From Kribbella sp. NBC_01245 (GTDB taxonomy: Bacteria; Actinomycetota; Actinomycetes; Propionibacteriales; Kribbellaceae): a DNA stretch of 64,000 nucleotides. How positions within the stretch are numbered: the stretch's first letter is position 1; each line of letters begins with the position of its first letter. The notes under the pieces were generated by a model. The model was given only the letters and a program-made list of their open reading frames with translations, was not told where the DNA came from and searched no databases. The stretch covers positions 6,820,001 through 6,884,000 of the forward strand of contig NZ_CP108487.1 of the NCBI RefSeq assembly GCF_036226525.1, in the 5' to 3' direction. Made by a program: the position numbers and the translations under genes. Below are positions 39,855-47,257 of this stretch, one piece after another.

Positions 39855-41726
39855 ATGAGTCATGAGCTGACGTGGCTGCTGGTCGCGATCCCGCTGGTCT
39901 CCGCGGGTGTCCTGCTGCTCGGTGGTAAGGCCACCGACAAGTGGGGTCACCTGCTGGGTACGGCGGCGCCGCTGGCCTCCTTCGTCTGTGGGGTCCTGCT
40001 CTTCTTCCAGATGCAGGGTCACGGCGCCGAAGAGCGGCACGAGACGGTCAAGCTGTTCGAGTGGTTCTCGGTCGGCAGTATTCACGTGGACGTATCGCTG
40101 CTGGTGGACCAGCTGTCGATTCTTTTCGTGCTGCTGATCACCGGTGTGGGCAGCCTGATCCACATCTACTCGATCGGCTACATGGCGCACGACCCGCGCC
40201 GCCGCCGGTTCTTCGGCTACCTGAACCTGTTCGTGGCTTCGATGCTGCTGCTGGTCCTGGCCGCCGACTACCTGCTGGTCTTCGTCGGCTGGGAAGGCGT
40301 GGGTCTCGCGTCGTACTTGCTGATCGGGTTCTGGCAGCACAAGCACTCGGCCGCGACCGCCGCCAAGAAGGCGTTCGTGGTGAACCGGGTCGGTGACATC
40401 GGCCTGTCCCTCGCGGTGATGAGCATGTGGGCGCTGTTCGGCTCCTCCGCCTTCACCACCGTGAACGAGGGCGCCGAGGGTCTGTCGGACAAGTGGGCCA
40501 CGCTGGTCGGCCTGATGCTGCTGCTGGCCGCCTGCGGTAAGTCCGCGCAGGTGCCGCTGCAGTCCTGGCTGCTGGACGCGATGGAGGGCCCGACCCCGGT
40601 CTCGGCCCTGATCCACGCGGCGACCATGGTCACCGCCGGGGTCTACCTGGTGACCCGCTCGCACGCGATCTTCGAGCAGAGCGAGGCGGCGTCGACCGCG
40701 GTCGTCATCGTCGGTGCGGTGACCGCCCTGACCGGTGCGATCATCGGTTGCGCCAAGGACGACATCAAGAAGGCGCTGGCCGGTTCGACGATGAGCCAGA
40801 TCGGCTACATGATGCTCGCCGCGGGTCTCGGCCCGGCGGGTTACGCCTTCGCGATCTTCCACCTGCTCACGCACGGCTTCTTCAAGGCCAACATGTTCCT
40901 CGGCGCCGGTTCCGTCATGCACGGGATGAACGACGACGTGGACATGCGGCACTACGGCGGCTTGGCGAAGTACATGAAGGTCACCTTCGTGACGTTCTCC
41001 TTCGGCTACCTGGCCATTCTCGGTATCCCGCCGTTCTCGGGCTTCTTCAGCAAGGACAAGATCATCGAGGCCGCGTTCGCGGACAACTTCGTGGTCGGTT
41101 GTGCGGCCCTCCTCGGTGCCGGTATCACCGCGTTCTACATGACCCGGATGATGCTGATGACGTTCTTCGGCGAGAAGCGCTGGGAGAAGGACGTGCACCC
41201 GCACGAGTCGCCCGCGGTGATGACGGGCCCGCTCGTCGTACTCGCGGCGCTCTCGCTCGGTGGCGGCGCGCTCTACTTCGCCGGCCACTGGATCGTCGAG
41301 TGGCTCGAGCCGGTCGTCGGGCACGAGGAGCACCACCCGCCGGTCAGCGCGCTGGCGATGACCGCCATCACGCTCTCGGTCGTTGCCGTGGGCATCGTGA
41401 TCGCGGTGCTGCGTTACCGCCGGGACATCCCGCGCGAGGCGCCGGTGAAGGTGTCGCCGCTGACGACCTTCGCTCGCCGTGACCTCTACGGCGACGCCCT
41501 GAACGAGGCGGTCCTGATGCGTCCGGGCCAGTACCTCACCCGGACCATGGTCTGGTTCGACAACCGGGGGGTGGACGGCTCCGTGAACGGTGTCGCCGCA
41601 CTCTTCGGTGGGCTGTCCGGCCGATTGCGCCGGGTCCAGACCGGCTTCGTCCGTTCGTACGCTCTCAGCATGGTCTTCGGCGCCGCATTCGTGGTCGTCG
41701 CCCTCCTCGCGGTGAGGTTGTCGTGA
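39855..41726 (+). CDS. nuoL: NADH-quinone oxidoreductase subunit L
   Basis: A 623-residue proton-pumping antiporter-like subunit with about 16 helices. Conserved residues are in FVGWEGVGLASYLLIGFW (helix 5 glutamate), QVPLQSWLLDAMEGPTPVSA (with the discontinuous helix motif) and AGSTMSQIGYMMLAAG. The C-terminal part includes the amphipathic lateral helix region. Overlaps nuoM by GTGA. Confidence 0.96.
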   Translation: MSHELTWLLVAIPLVSAGVLLLGGKATDKWGHLLGTAAPLASFVCGVLLFFQMQGHGAEERHETVKLFEWFSVGSIHVDVSLLVDQLSILFVLLITGVGSLIHIYSIGYMAHDPRRRRFFGYLNLFVASMLLLVLAADYLLVFVGWEGVGLASYLLIGFWQHKHSAATAAKKAFVVNRVGDIGLSLAVMSMWALFGSSAFTTVNEGAEGLSDKWATLVGLMLLLAACGKSAQVPLQSWLLDAMEGPTPVSALIHAATMVTAGVYLVTRSHAIFEQSEAASTAVVIVGAVTALTGAIIGCAKDDIKKALAGSTMSQIGYMMLAAGLGPAGYAFAIFHLLTHGFFKANMFLGAGSVMHGMNDDVDMRHYGGLAKYMKVTFVTFSFGYLAILGIPPFSGFFSKDKIIEAAFADNFVVGCAALLGAGITAFYMTRMMLMTFFGEKRWEKDVHPHESPAVMTGPLVVLAALSLGGGALYFAGHWIVEWLEPVVGHEEHHPPVSALAMTAITLSVVAVGIVIAVLRYRRDIPREAPVKVSPLTTFARRDLYGDALNEAVLMRPGQYLTRTMVWFDNRGVDGSVNGVAALFGGLSGRLRRVQTGFVRSYALSMVFGAAFVVVALLAVRLS

Positions 41727-43246
41727 AAATCGGTTGGCTGACCCTGACACTGCTCCTGCCGTTGGTCGGAGCCGTCGCCACAGCGCTCGTGCCGAAGGCG
41801 AAGGCCACTCTGGCCAAGCAGCTGGCACTCGCGTTCTCGCTGGTGACGCTGGTCCTGACGGCGATCATCGTCGTCGGGTACCGGGCCAATGGCGCGGAGA
41901 AGTACGCCGAGGACCTCACCTGGATCGAGGCCTTCGGCGCGCACTACGCGCTCGGCCTGGACGGCGTCGGCGTGGTGCTGATCGCGCTCACCGCGCTGCT
42001 CACCCCGATCGTGCTGATCGCCTCCTGGAACGACGCGAAGGGCGGTCGCTGGAGCGAGAAGTCGTTCTTCGCCTGGATCCTCGGCCTGGAAGCTCTGTCG
42101 ATCGGCGTGTTCGCCGCGACCGACGTGTTCCTCTTCTACGTGCTGTTCGAGGCCACGCTGATCCCGATGTACTTCCTGATCGGCGGCTTCGGCGGCGCGC
42201 AGCGGTCGTACGCCGCGGTGAAGTTCCTGCTCTACTCGCTGCTCGGCGGTCTGCTGATGCTGGCATCGGTGATCGGCCTGTACGTCGTGTCCGCCCGCGC
42301 CGGCGAGCCGTCGTACCTGCTGAGCGACCTGTCCCAGCTGGACCTGAGCACGAACACCGAGCGCTGGCTGTTCCTCGGCTTCTTCTTCGCCTTCGCGGTG
42401 AAGGCGCCGATGGTGCCGTTCCACACCTGGCTGCCGGACGCCGCCGCCGAGGCGACGCCGGGTACGTCGGTGCTGCTGGTCGGCATCCTGGACAAGATCG
42501 GCACCTTCGGCATGCTGCGGTTCTGCCTCGGCCTGTTCCCGAACGCGTCCGAGTGGGCCACCCCGGTGGTGCTGGTGCTCGCGCTGATCTCGGTGCTGTA
42601 CGGCGCGCTGCTGGCGATCGGCCAGACCGATATCAAGCGCCTGATCGCCTACACCTCGATCTCGCACTTCGGCTTCATCGTGATGGGCATCTTCGCGCTC
42701 ACCTCACAGGGCCTGGTCGGTTCGACGCTGTACATGTTCAACCACGGGCTCTCCACGGCCGCGCTGTTCCTGGTCGCGGGCTACCTGATCTCGCGCCGCG
42801 GCTCGGCCCGGATCGCCGACTACGGCGGTGTGGAGAAGGTCGCGCCGGTGCTGGCCGGGACGTTCCTGTTCGCGGGTCTGTCCAGCCTCGCGCTGCCGGG
42901 CCTGTCGCCGTTCATCTCCGAGTTCATGGTGCTGGCCGGCGTGTTCAGCAACCACAAGGTGATCGCGGTGATCGCGGTGTTCGGCATCGTGCTGGCCGCG
43001 CTCTACATCCTGATCATGTACCAACGCCTGATGACCGGTCCGGTTCGGGACGGTATCGAGAAGCTCAAGGATCTGAACGCCCGTGAGGTGTTCGCGATCG
43101 CACCGCTGGCCCTGCTGATCGTCGCTTTCGGCTTCTACCCGAAGCCCGTCGTCGACATCATCGAGCCGGCCGTGAAGGCGACCATGGAGCATGTCGGCGT
43201 GTCCGACAAGGCCCCTGAGATCCCCGTGACGGAGGGACAGAAGTGA
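41723..43246 (+). CDS. nuoM: NADH-quinone oxidoreductase subunit M
   Basis: A 507-residue antiporter-like subunit with about 14 helices. Conserved sequence includes FYVLFEATLIPMYFLIG (helix 5 glutamate), VKAPMVPFHTWLPDAAAEAT and KRLIAYTSISHFGFIVMG. It starts with GTG overlapping nuoL and ends by GTGA overlap with nuoN. Confidence 0.96.
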   Translation: MKIGWLTLTLLLPLVGAVATALVPKAKATLAKQLALAFSLVTLVLTAIIVVGYRANGAEKYAEDLTWIEAFGAHYALGLDGVGVVLIALTALLTPIVLIASWNDAKGGRWSEKSFFAWILGLEALSIGVFAATDVFLFYVLFEATLIPMYFLIGGFGGAQRSYAAVKFLLYSLLGGLLMLASVIGLYVVSARAGEPSYLLSDLSQLDLSTNTERWLFLGFFFAFAVKAPMVPFHTWLPDAAAEATPGTSVLLVGILDKIGTFGMLRFCLGLFPNASEWATPVVLVLALISVLYGALLAIGQTDIKRLIAYTSISHFGFIVMGIFALTSQGLVGSTLYMFNHGLSTAALFLVAGYLISRRGSARIADYGGVEKVAPVLAGTFLFAGLSSLALPGLSPFISEFMVLAGVFSNHKVIAVIAVFGIVLAALYILIMYQRLMTGPVRDGIEKLKDLNAREVFAIAPLALLIVAFGFYPKPVVDIIEPAVKATMEHVGVSDKAPEIPVTEGQK

Positions 43247-44835
43247 GCGCACTGCTGGCACCGCTGGCGGACGGCTTCACCGCCCCGAAGATCGAGTACA
43301 GCGAGCTCGCGCCGCTGCTGATCGTCTTCGGTGTGGCGGCGATCGGCGTACTGGTCGAGGCCTTCGTGCCGAGGGCGCTGCGGCACGTGGTCCAGTTGAT
43401 CCTGAGCATCGCGGGCATCCTGGCCGCGGCGCTCTACACGTTCATCTTGATCAAGGACGAGACCAAGCTGATCGGGGCCCAGGGCTCCATCGCGGTGGAC
43501 GGCCCGGCCGTCTTCACCTGGATGGTCCTGCTGGTGCTGACGCTGATCAGCCTGCTGCTGTTCGCGGAACGCTCGGTCGACGGTGGCCTGTCCGCCTTCG
43601 CCAGCCAGGCCGCCGCCGTACCGGGGTCCGAGGCTGAGCGCGAGGGCACCGCGGCGAAGATCGAGCACACCGAGGTCTTCCCGCTGACGCTGTTCGCGGT
43701 CGGCGGCATGATGCTGTTCGCCGCGTCGAACGACCTGCTGGTGCTGTTCGTCGCGCTCGAGGTCTTCTCGCTGCCGCTCTACCTGCTGTGTGGTCTGGCG
43801 CGTCGTCGCCGGCTCATCTCGCAGGAGGCCGCGATGAAGTACTTCCTGCTCGGCGCCTTCGCCTCCGCCTTCCTGCTGTACGGCATCGCGCTGCTCTACG
43901 GGTACGCCGGCACGATGTCGCTCGGCGGTATCTCCGACGCGCTCGCGACGAAGACCGGTGGCGACGCGATCCTGCTCGCCGGTACCGGCCTGATCGCGGT
44001 CGGCCTGCTGTTCAAGGTCGGTGCCGTGCCGTTCCACTCGTGGACGCCGGACGTGTACCAGGGTGCGCCGACGCCGATCACCGGGTTCATGGCCTCCTGC
44101 ACGAAGATCGCCGCGATCATCGGCCTGATGCGCGTCTTCTACGTCGCGCTCGGTGGCACCCGCTGGGACTGGGCGCCGATGTTCTGGGTGGTCGCCATCC
44201 TGACGATGGTGGTCGGCTCGATCGTCGCCATCACCCAGACCGACGTGAAGCGGATGCTGGCCTACTCCTCGATCGCGCACGCGGGCTTCCTGCTGACCGC
44301 GTTCGTCGGGCTGGCGCAGACGGGTTCGGGCATCACGCGGGGCATCACCTCCATGCAGGCGGTGCTGTTCTACCTCGTGTCGTACGGCTTCGCGACCATC
44401 GGCGCCTTCGCCGTGGTCACGCTGGTCCGCGACGCGGGTGGCGAGGCGACGCACCTGTCGCGCTGGGCCGGACTGGGCAAGAAGTCGCCGCTGCTCGCGG
44501 GGACGTTCGCCTTCTTCCTGCTGGCCTTCGCGGGTATCCCGCTGACGTCGGGCTTCACCGGTAAGTGGGCGGTCTTCACGGCCGCGTGGACGGGTGGTGC
44601 CTGGCCGCTGGTGGTGGTCGCGGTACTCTGCAGCCTCGTTGCCGCGTTCTTCTACATCCGGGTGATCGTGCTGATGTTCTTCTCCGACCTGCCGGCCGAC
44701 GCGCCGGATGTCGCCGTGCCCGGTTGGCAGACCGGTCTCGCCGTCGGCATCGGCCTGGTGGCGACCGTGCTGCTCGGCCTGGTTCCCGGCCCGGTGCTCG
44801 ACCTGGCCGCACGCGCTGGTGAGTTCATCCGGTGA
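43243..44835 (+). CDS. nuoN: NADH-quinone oxidoreductase subunit N
   Basis: A 530-residue antiporter-like subunit with about 14 helices. Conserved sequence includes LVLFVALEVFSLPLYLLCG, VGAVPFHSWTPDVYQGAPTP and VKRMLAYSSIAHAGFLL. It ends by GTGA overlap with a polyprenyl diphosphate synthase gene, so the isoprenoid gene is part of the nuo transcription unit. Confidence 0.96.
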   Translation: MSALLAPLADGFTAPKIEYSELAPLLIVFGVAAIGVLVEAFVPRALRHVVQLILSIAGILAAALYTFILIKDETKLIGAQGSIAVDGPAVFTWMVLLVLTLISLLLFAERSVDGGLSAFASQAAAVPGSEAEREGTAAKIEHTEVFPLTLFAVGGMMLFAASNDLLVLFVALEVFSLPLYLLCGLARRRRLISQEAAMKYFLLGAFASAFLLYGIALLYGYAGTMSLGGISDALATKTGGDAILLAGTGLIAVGLLFKVGAVPFHSWTPDVYQGAPTPITGFMASCTKIAAIIGLMRVFYVALGGTRWDWAPMFWVVAILTMVVGSIVAITQTDVKRMLAYSSIAHAGFLLTAFVGLAQTGSGITRGITSMQAVLFYLVSYGFATIGAFAVVTLVRDAGGEATHLSRWAGLGKKSPLLAGTFAFFLLAFAGIPLTSGFTGKWAVFTAAWTGGAWPLVVVAVLCSLVAAFFYIRVIVLMFFSDLPADAPDVAVPGWQTGLAVGIGLVATVLLGLVPGPVLDLAARAGEFIR

Positions 44836-45851
44836 CCAGTACGCCGTTGCCGGTTCCGGGCCTGGGCTTCGAGGTCGCCGATGCGGCGCTCGAGGCCCGG
44901 GTCCGTGCCGGGTTGGAGACCGTCGAACAGGCGCTGCGCGACGCGGCCCGGTCCGAGGCTCCCTTCGTCACCGAGGCCGCCCAGCACGTCATGGTTGCCG
45001 GCGGCAAGCGTTTCCGTCCGTTGCTGGTGCTGCTCGCGGCCGAATTCGGGCCGTCGCCGGTTGCGCCTGAGGTGGTGGAGTCGGCCGTGGTGGTCGAGCT
45101 GACGCATCTCGCGACGCTGTACCACGATGACGTGATGGACGAGGCGGCGCTGCGACGTGGTGCTTCCTCGGCGAATGCGCGGTGGGATAACTCGGTCGCG
45201 ATTCTGACCGGTGACTGGTTGTTCGCGCGTGCGTCCGACCTGGTCTCGGAGCTCGGGCCGGAGGCTGTTCGGATCCAGGCGCGTACTTTCGGCCGGTTGG
45301 TCGAGGGGCAGATCCGGGAGACTCTTGGTGTGCGCGAGGGGGATGACCCGCTCACGCACTACCTGTCGGTCGTGGCCGACAAGACCGGCTCTTTGATCGC
45401 GACGTCGGCGTTGTTTGGTGCGCGGTTTGCCGGTGCCTCTGCTGAGGTGCAGGAGACGTTGCGGGCCTTTGGTGAGGAGATCGGCCAGGCCTTCCAGTTG
45501 GCGGACGACATCCTCGACGTGATGTCGTCGGGGGAGTCGGGCAAGACGCCTGGTACGGATCTCCGCGAAGGCGTCCCGACCCTGCCGGTGCTGATCTTCC
45601 GCGCCTCGGCGGATCCGTCGGTCGAGGCGGACGCGCGCCTGCTCGAACTGCTCGACTCCGACCTCAACGACGACACCCGGCTGGCCGAGACCCTCGCCCT
45701 GCTCCGCGCCCACCCGTCGCTCGAACAGGCCGAGAACGACGTCCGCCGCCGCGCCGACGACGCCCGCAAACTCCTCTCCAACCTCCCCGAATCCCCCGGC
45801 CGCACCGCCCTAGAGTCCCTCTGCGACCTAGTAGTAACCCGCTCCGTCTAA
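44832..45851 (+). CDS. Polyprenyl diphosphate synthase
   Basis: A 339-residue trans-isoprenyl diphosphate synthase that makes a long prenyl chain, most likely for menaquinone. The first aspartate-rich motif is YHDDVMDEAALRRG (D99, D100, D103) and the second is FQLADDILDVMSS. KRFRPLLVLLAAEFG carries the allylic-substrate basic residues. The bulky-residue pattern before the first motif suggests a product longer than farnesyl, but exact length cannot be read. It is coupled to nuoN. In mycobacteria GrcC1 has a similar position near menG and menJ. Confidence 0.9.
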   Translation: MTSTPLPVPGLGFEVADAALEARVRAGLETVEQALRDAARSEAPFVTEAAQHVMVAGGKRFRPLLVLLAAEFGPSPVAPEVVESAVVVELTHLATLYHDDVMDEAALRRGASSANARWDNSVAILTGDWLFARASDLVSELGPEAVRIQARTFGRLVEGQIRETLGVREGDDPLTHYLSVVADKTGSLIATSALFGARFAGASAEVQETLRAFGEEIGQAFQLADDILDVMSSGESGKTPGTDLREGVPTLPVLIFRASADPSVEADARLLELLDSDLNDDTRLAETLALLRAHPSLEQAENDVRRRADDARKLLSNLPESPGRTALESLCDLVVTRSV

Positions 45852-45901
45852 CCTCCCCCCGCCCTCCGGGGCAGCCCCCCGCACTGCCCTCAGCCGCCGT
45901 A

Positions 45902-45972
45902 CGGCGTGTCGTATTTCCGTTCATCGGGCCCTTGTGACGCGGCGTGTCGTGGTTCATCGGACCCTTCTGACC
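45902..45972. repeat. Imperfect tandem repeat related to 47179-47200
   Basis: Two direct units each begin GGCGTGTCGT (45903, 45941) and contain TTCATCGG followed by CCCTT and TGAC. The first unit's 45917-45938 recurs exactly as an inverted copy at 47179-47200. It fills most of the gap between the polyprenyl synthase and cupin gene ends. No strong terminator is visible here. Confidence 0.65.
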
Positions 45973-45979
45973 AGGTGTT

Positions 45980-46450
45980 TCAGGCTGTACGACCTGCCCA
46001 CGCAGGGCTTTCGGCGTAGTGGTTGTCGTAGAGGTCTTGCGTCTTGCCGAGTTCGGCCGGGTCGGTCTCGCCGCGGTAGACGCCCTCGAGCAGGCGGTAG
46101 TAGTCGAAGCGCGGCTTGGCCTGGGTGAGGACGAAGAGAACCTCGGTATCGGTCTCGCCGGCCGCTTCGAAGGCGTGCTTGACGTTCGGCGGTACGAGCA
46201 GGAAGTCGCCCGTCTCCAGGATCGTGATCTCGTCATCGATCAGCACTCGCAACGCACCACTCAAAACGAAGAAGAGCTCGGACGCCTGGCCGTGCGTATG
46301 CGGGGGAGCGCCGTCCTTGCCGGCACGGAAGATCGACCGGTGAGTGGTCACGGCACCACCCGTGGCAGTGGTGTCGGCGAGCAGCGAGACGCCGCTCGCG
46401 GGCAGGACCTCGGCATCGATCGAGCGGACGAGTACGGGCTTGGTGGTCAT
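45980..46450 (-). CDS. Cupin domain protein
   Basis: A 156-residue single-cupin protein. The metal-binding motif is PPHTHGQASELFFVLSGALR (H, H, E; about 50-69), with the second cupin motif GDFLLVPPNVKHAFEA supplying the last histidine. The C-terminal 45 residues form a helical tail (FDYYRLLEGVYRGET). A dioxygenase or isomerase role is possible but not evident. It lies 75 bp after an Rrf2 regulator on the same strand, with a shared motif upstream of each, so Rrf2 control is likely. Confidence 0.8.
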   Translation of the reverse strand: MTTKPVLVRSIDAEVLPASGVSLLADTTATGGAVTTHRSIFRAGKDGAPPHTHGQASELFFVLSGALRVLIDDEITILETGDFLLVPPNVKHAFEAAGETDTEVLFVLTQAKPRFDYYRLLEGVYRGETDPAELGKTQDLYDNHYAESPAWAGRTA

Positions 46451-46469
46451 GGCGTTCTCCTTGGTTGTA

Positions 46470-46488
46470 GACAGTGAATGTCCAGAAT
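46470..46488 (-). promoter_or_regulatory. Candidate Rrf2 operator upstream of the cupin gene
   Basis: The sequence GACAGTGAATGTCCAGAAT shares 14 of 19 positions with 47015-47033, mainly the flanks GACA and TCCAGAAT. It lies 20 bp upstream of the cupin start. Confidence 0.5.
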
Positions 46489-46525
46489 TGGTGTGTGCGA
46501 AAGGAGTCGTTGGTGCGGTGGTCGA

Positions 46526-47002
46526 TCAGGTCCGCAGACCCTCGAACCAGCGGCGGGTGTTCTCGGGGGTGCCGGGGAAGGTTCGTTCGACCTTGGCGAC
46601 GATGTCGGCGATGGTCTGGGAGGCGAGTTCGCGCCGCCAGTTGAGCTCCGCGGTCTTCATCGTCTGCGAGATCAGGCAGGTCTTCCGGTAGTCCGTTGCA
46701 GCGTTGCCACCGGGTCCTTCGCGCAGGATTTCGCTGCAGCGGAAGGCGTCATCGGGTCCGTCGATCGCCACCACGATGTCGAGCACAGAGATCTGCTCGG
46801 GGAATCGCGCCAGCTGGAACCCACCCTTCGGCCCGGAGGTCGACGACAGGATCCCGGCCCGACTCAACGCCTGCAACTGCTTGTTGAGGTACGCCGCCGG
46901 CAAGTCGTAAAACGCGGCGAGCCGAGCCGCCGGCACAGCCTGCCCCGGCATCCAGCACAGATTCACGCAACTGTGCAACGCCCACTCAACCCCCTCGTTC
47001 AT
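46526..47002 (-). CDS. Rrf2 family transcriptional regulator
   Basis: A 158-residue winged-helix regulator. The DNA-binding domain is visible (VPAARLAAFYDLPAAYLNKQ, wing LSSTSGPKGGFQLAR). Four cysteines (residues 12, 16, 89, 109) could hold a redox- or iron-sulfur-sensing centre, the last two at the place where Rrf2 proteins bind clusters (RCSEI and KTCLIS). I chose ATG 47002; the frame to 47071 starts within a repeat. It is transcribed toward the cupin gene. Confidence 0.87.
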   Translation of the reverse strand: MNEGVEWALHSCVNLCWMPGQAVPAARLAAFYDLPAAYLNKQLQALSRAGILSSTSGPKGGFQLARFPEQISVLDIVVAIDGPDDAFRCSEILREGPGGNAATDYRKTCLISQTMKTAELNWRRELASQTIADIVAKVERTFPGTPENTRRWFEGLRT

Positions 47003-47011
47003 CTTCACAAC

Positions 47012-47033
47012 CTGGACACTACACATCCAGAAT
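47012..47033 (-). promoter_or_regulatory. Candidate Rrf2 operator upstream of its own gene
   Basis: Positions 47015-47033 match the cupin upstream motif, and CTGGA at 47012-47016 with TCCAG at 47026-47030 forms a short palindrome. It lies 9 bp before the Rrf2 start codon, consistent with autoregulation. Confidence 0.5.
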
Positions 47034-47058
47034 CCATCACGCAAGCCGTCACCGCCTA

Positions 47059-47163
47059 CCTCACTTTGCATTCATTCGTCGGAATCCGCCCTCACAGCTC
47101 AGCGGACCCGCGCAGGCAGGCGGCGGCTGAGGGCGGATTCCGACGAATGAATGCAAAGTGAGG
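47059..47163. repeat. Long palindromic element, copy B (36-bp arms)
   Basis: Perfect 36-bp inverted arms at 47059-47094 and 47128-47163 surround a 33-base interior. It is nearly identical to copy A at 18817-18925 but differs in the stem at positions that are compensated on the other arm. It lies upstream of the Rrf2 gene and downstream of phoX. Confidence 0.9.
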
Positions 47164-47178
47164 ACGACTGGCGCCGTG

Positions 47179-47200
47179 GTCACAAGGGCCCGATGAACGG
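47179..47200. repeat. Inverted copy of the 45917-45938 repeat
   Basis: A 22-base sequence that is the exact reverse complement of 45917-45938. The two copies bracket the cupin-Rrf2 pair and palindromic element B. Confidence 0.7.
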
Positions 47201-47206
47201 TATGCA

Positions 47207-47255
47207 AAAAGCGGCGGGGACCCCGGTACGACGTACCGGGGTCCCCGCCGCTTTT
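47207..47255. terminator. Strong bidirectional terminator after phoX
   Basis: A perfect 23-bp stem (47207-47229 and 47233-47255) with a 3-base loop, bordered by A and T runs on both strands. It starts 2 bp past the phoX stop, so it ends phoX transcription. Confidence 0.92.
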
Positions 47256-47257
47256 GG

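Noticed and set aside
39525..41828. A 767-codon open frame antisense to nuoL
   Set aside because: Same reason: the encoded sequence is His/Arg/Gln-rich low complexity, and nuoK-nuoL on the other strand are certain.
45664..46236. A minus-strand frame with a repeated KGPMN peptide
   Set aside because: The repeat is the translated form of the non-coding tandem repeat at 45902-45972, and the frame overlaps two certain genes.
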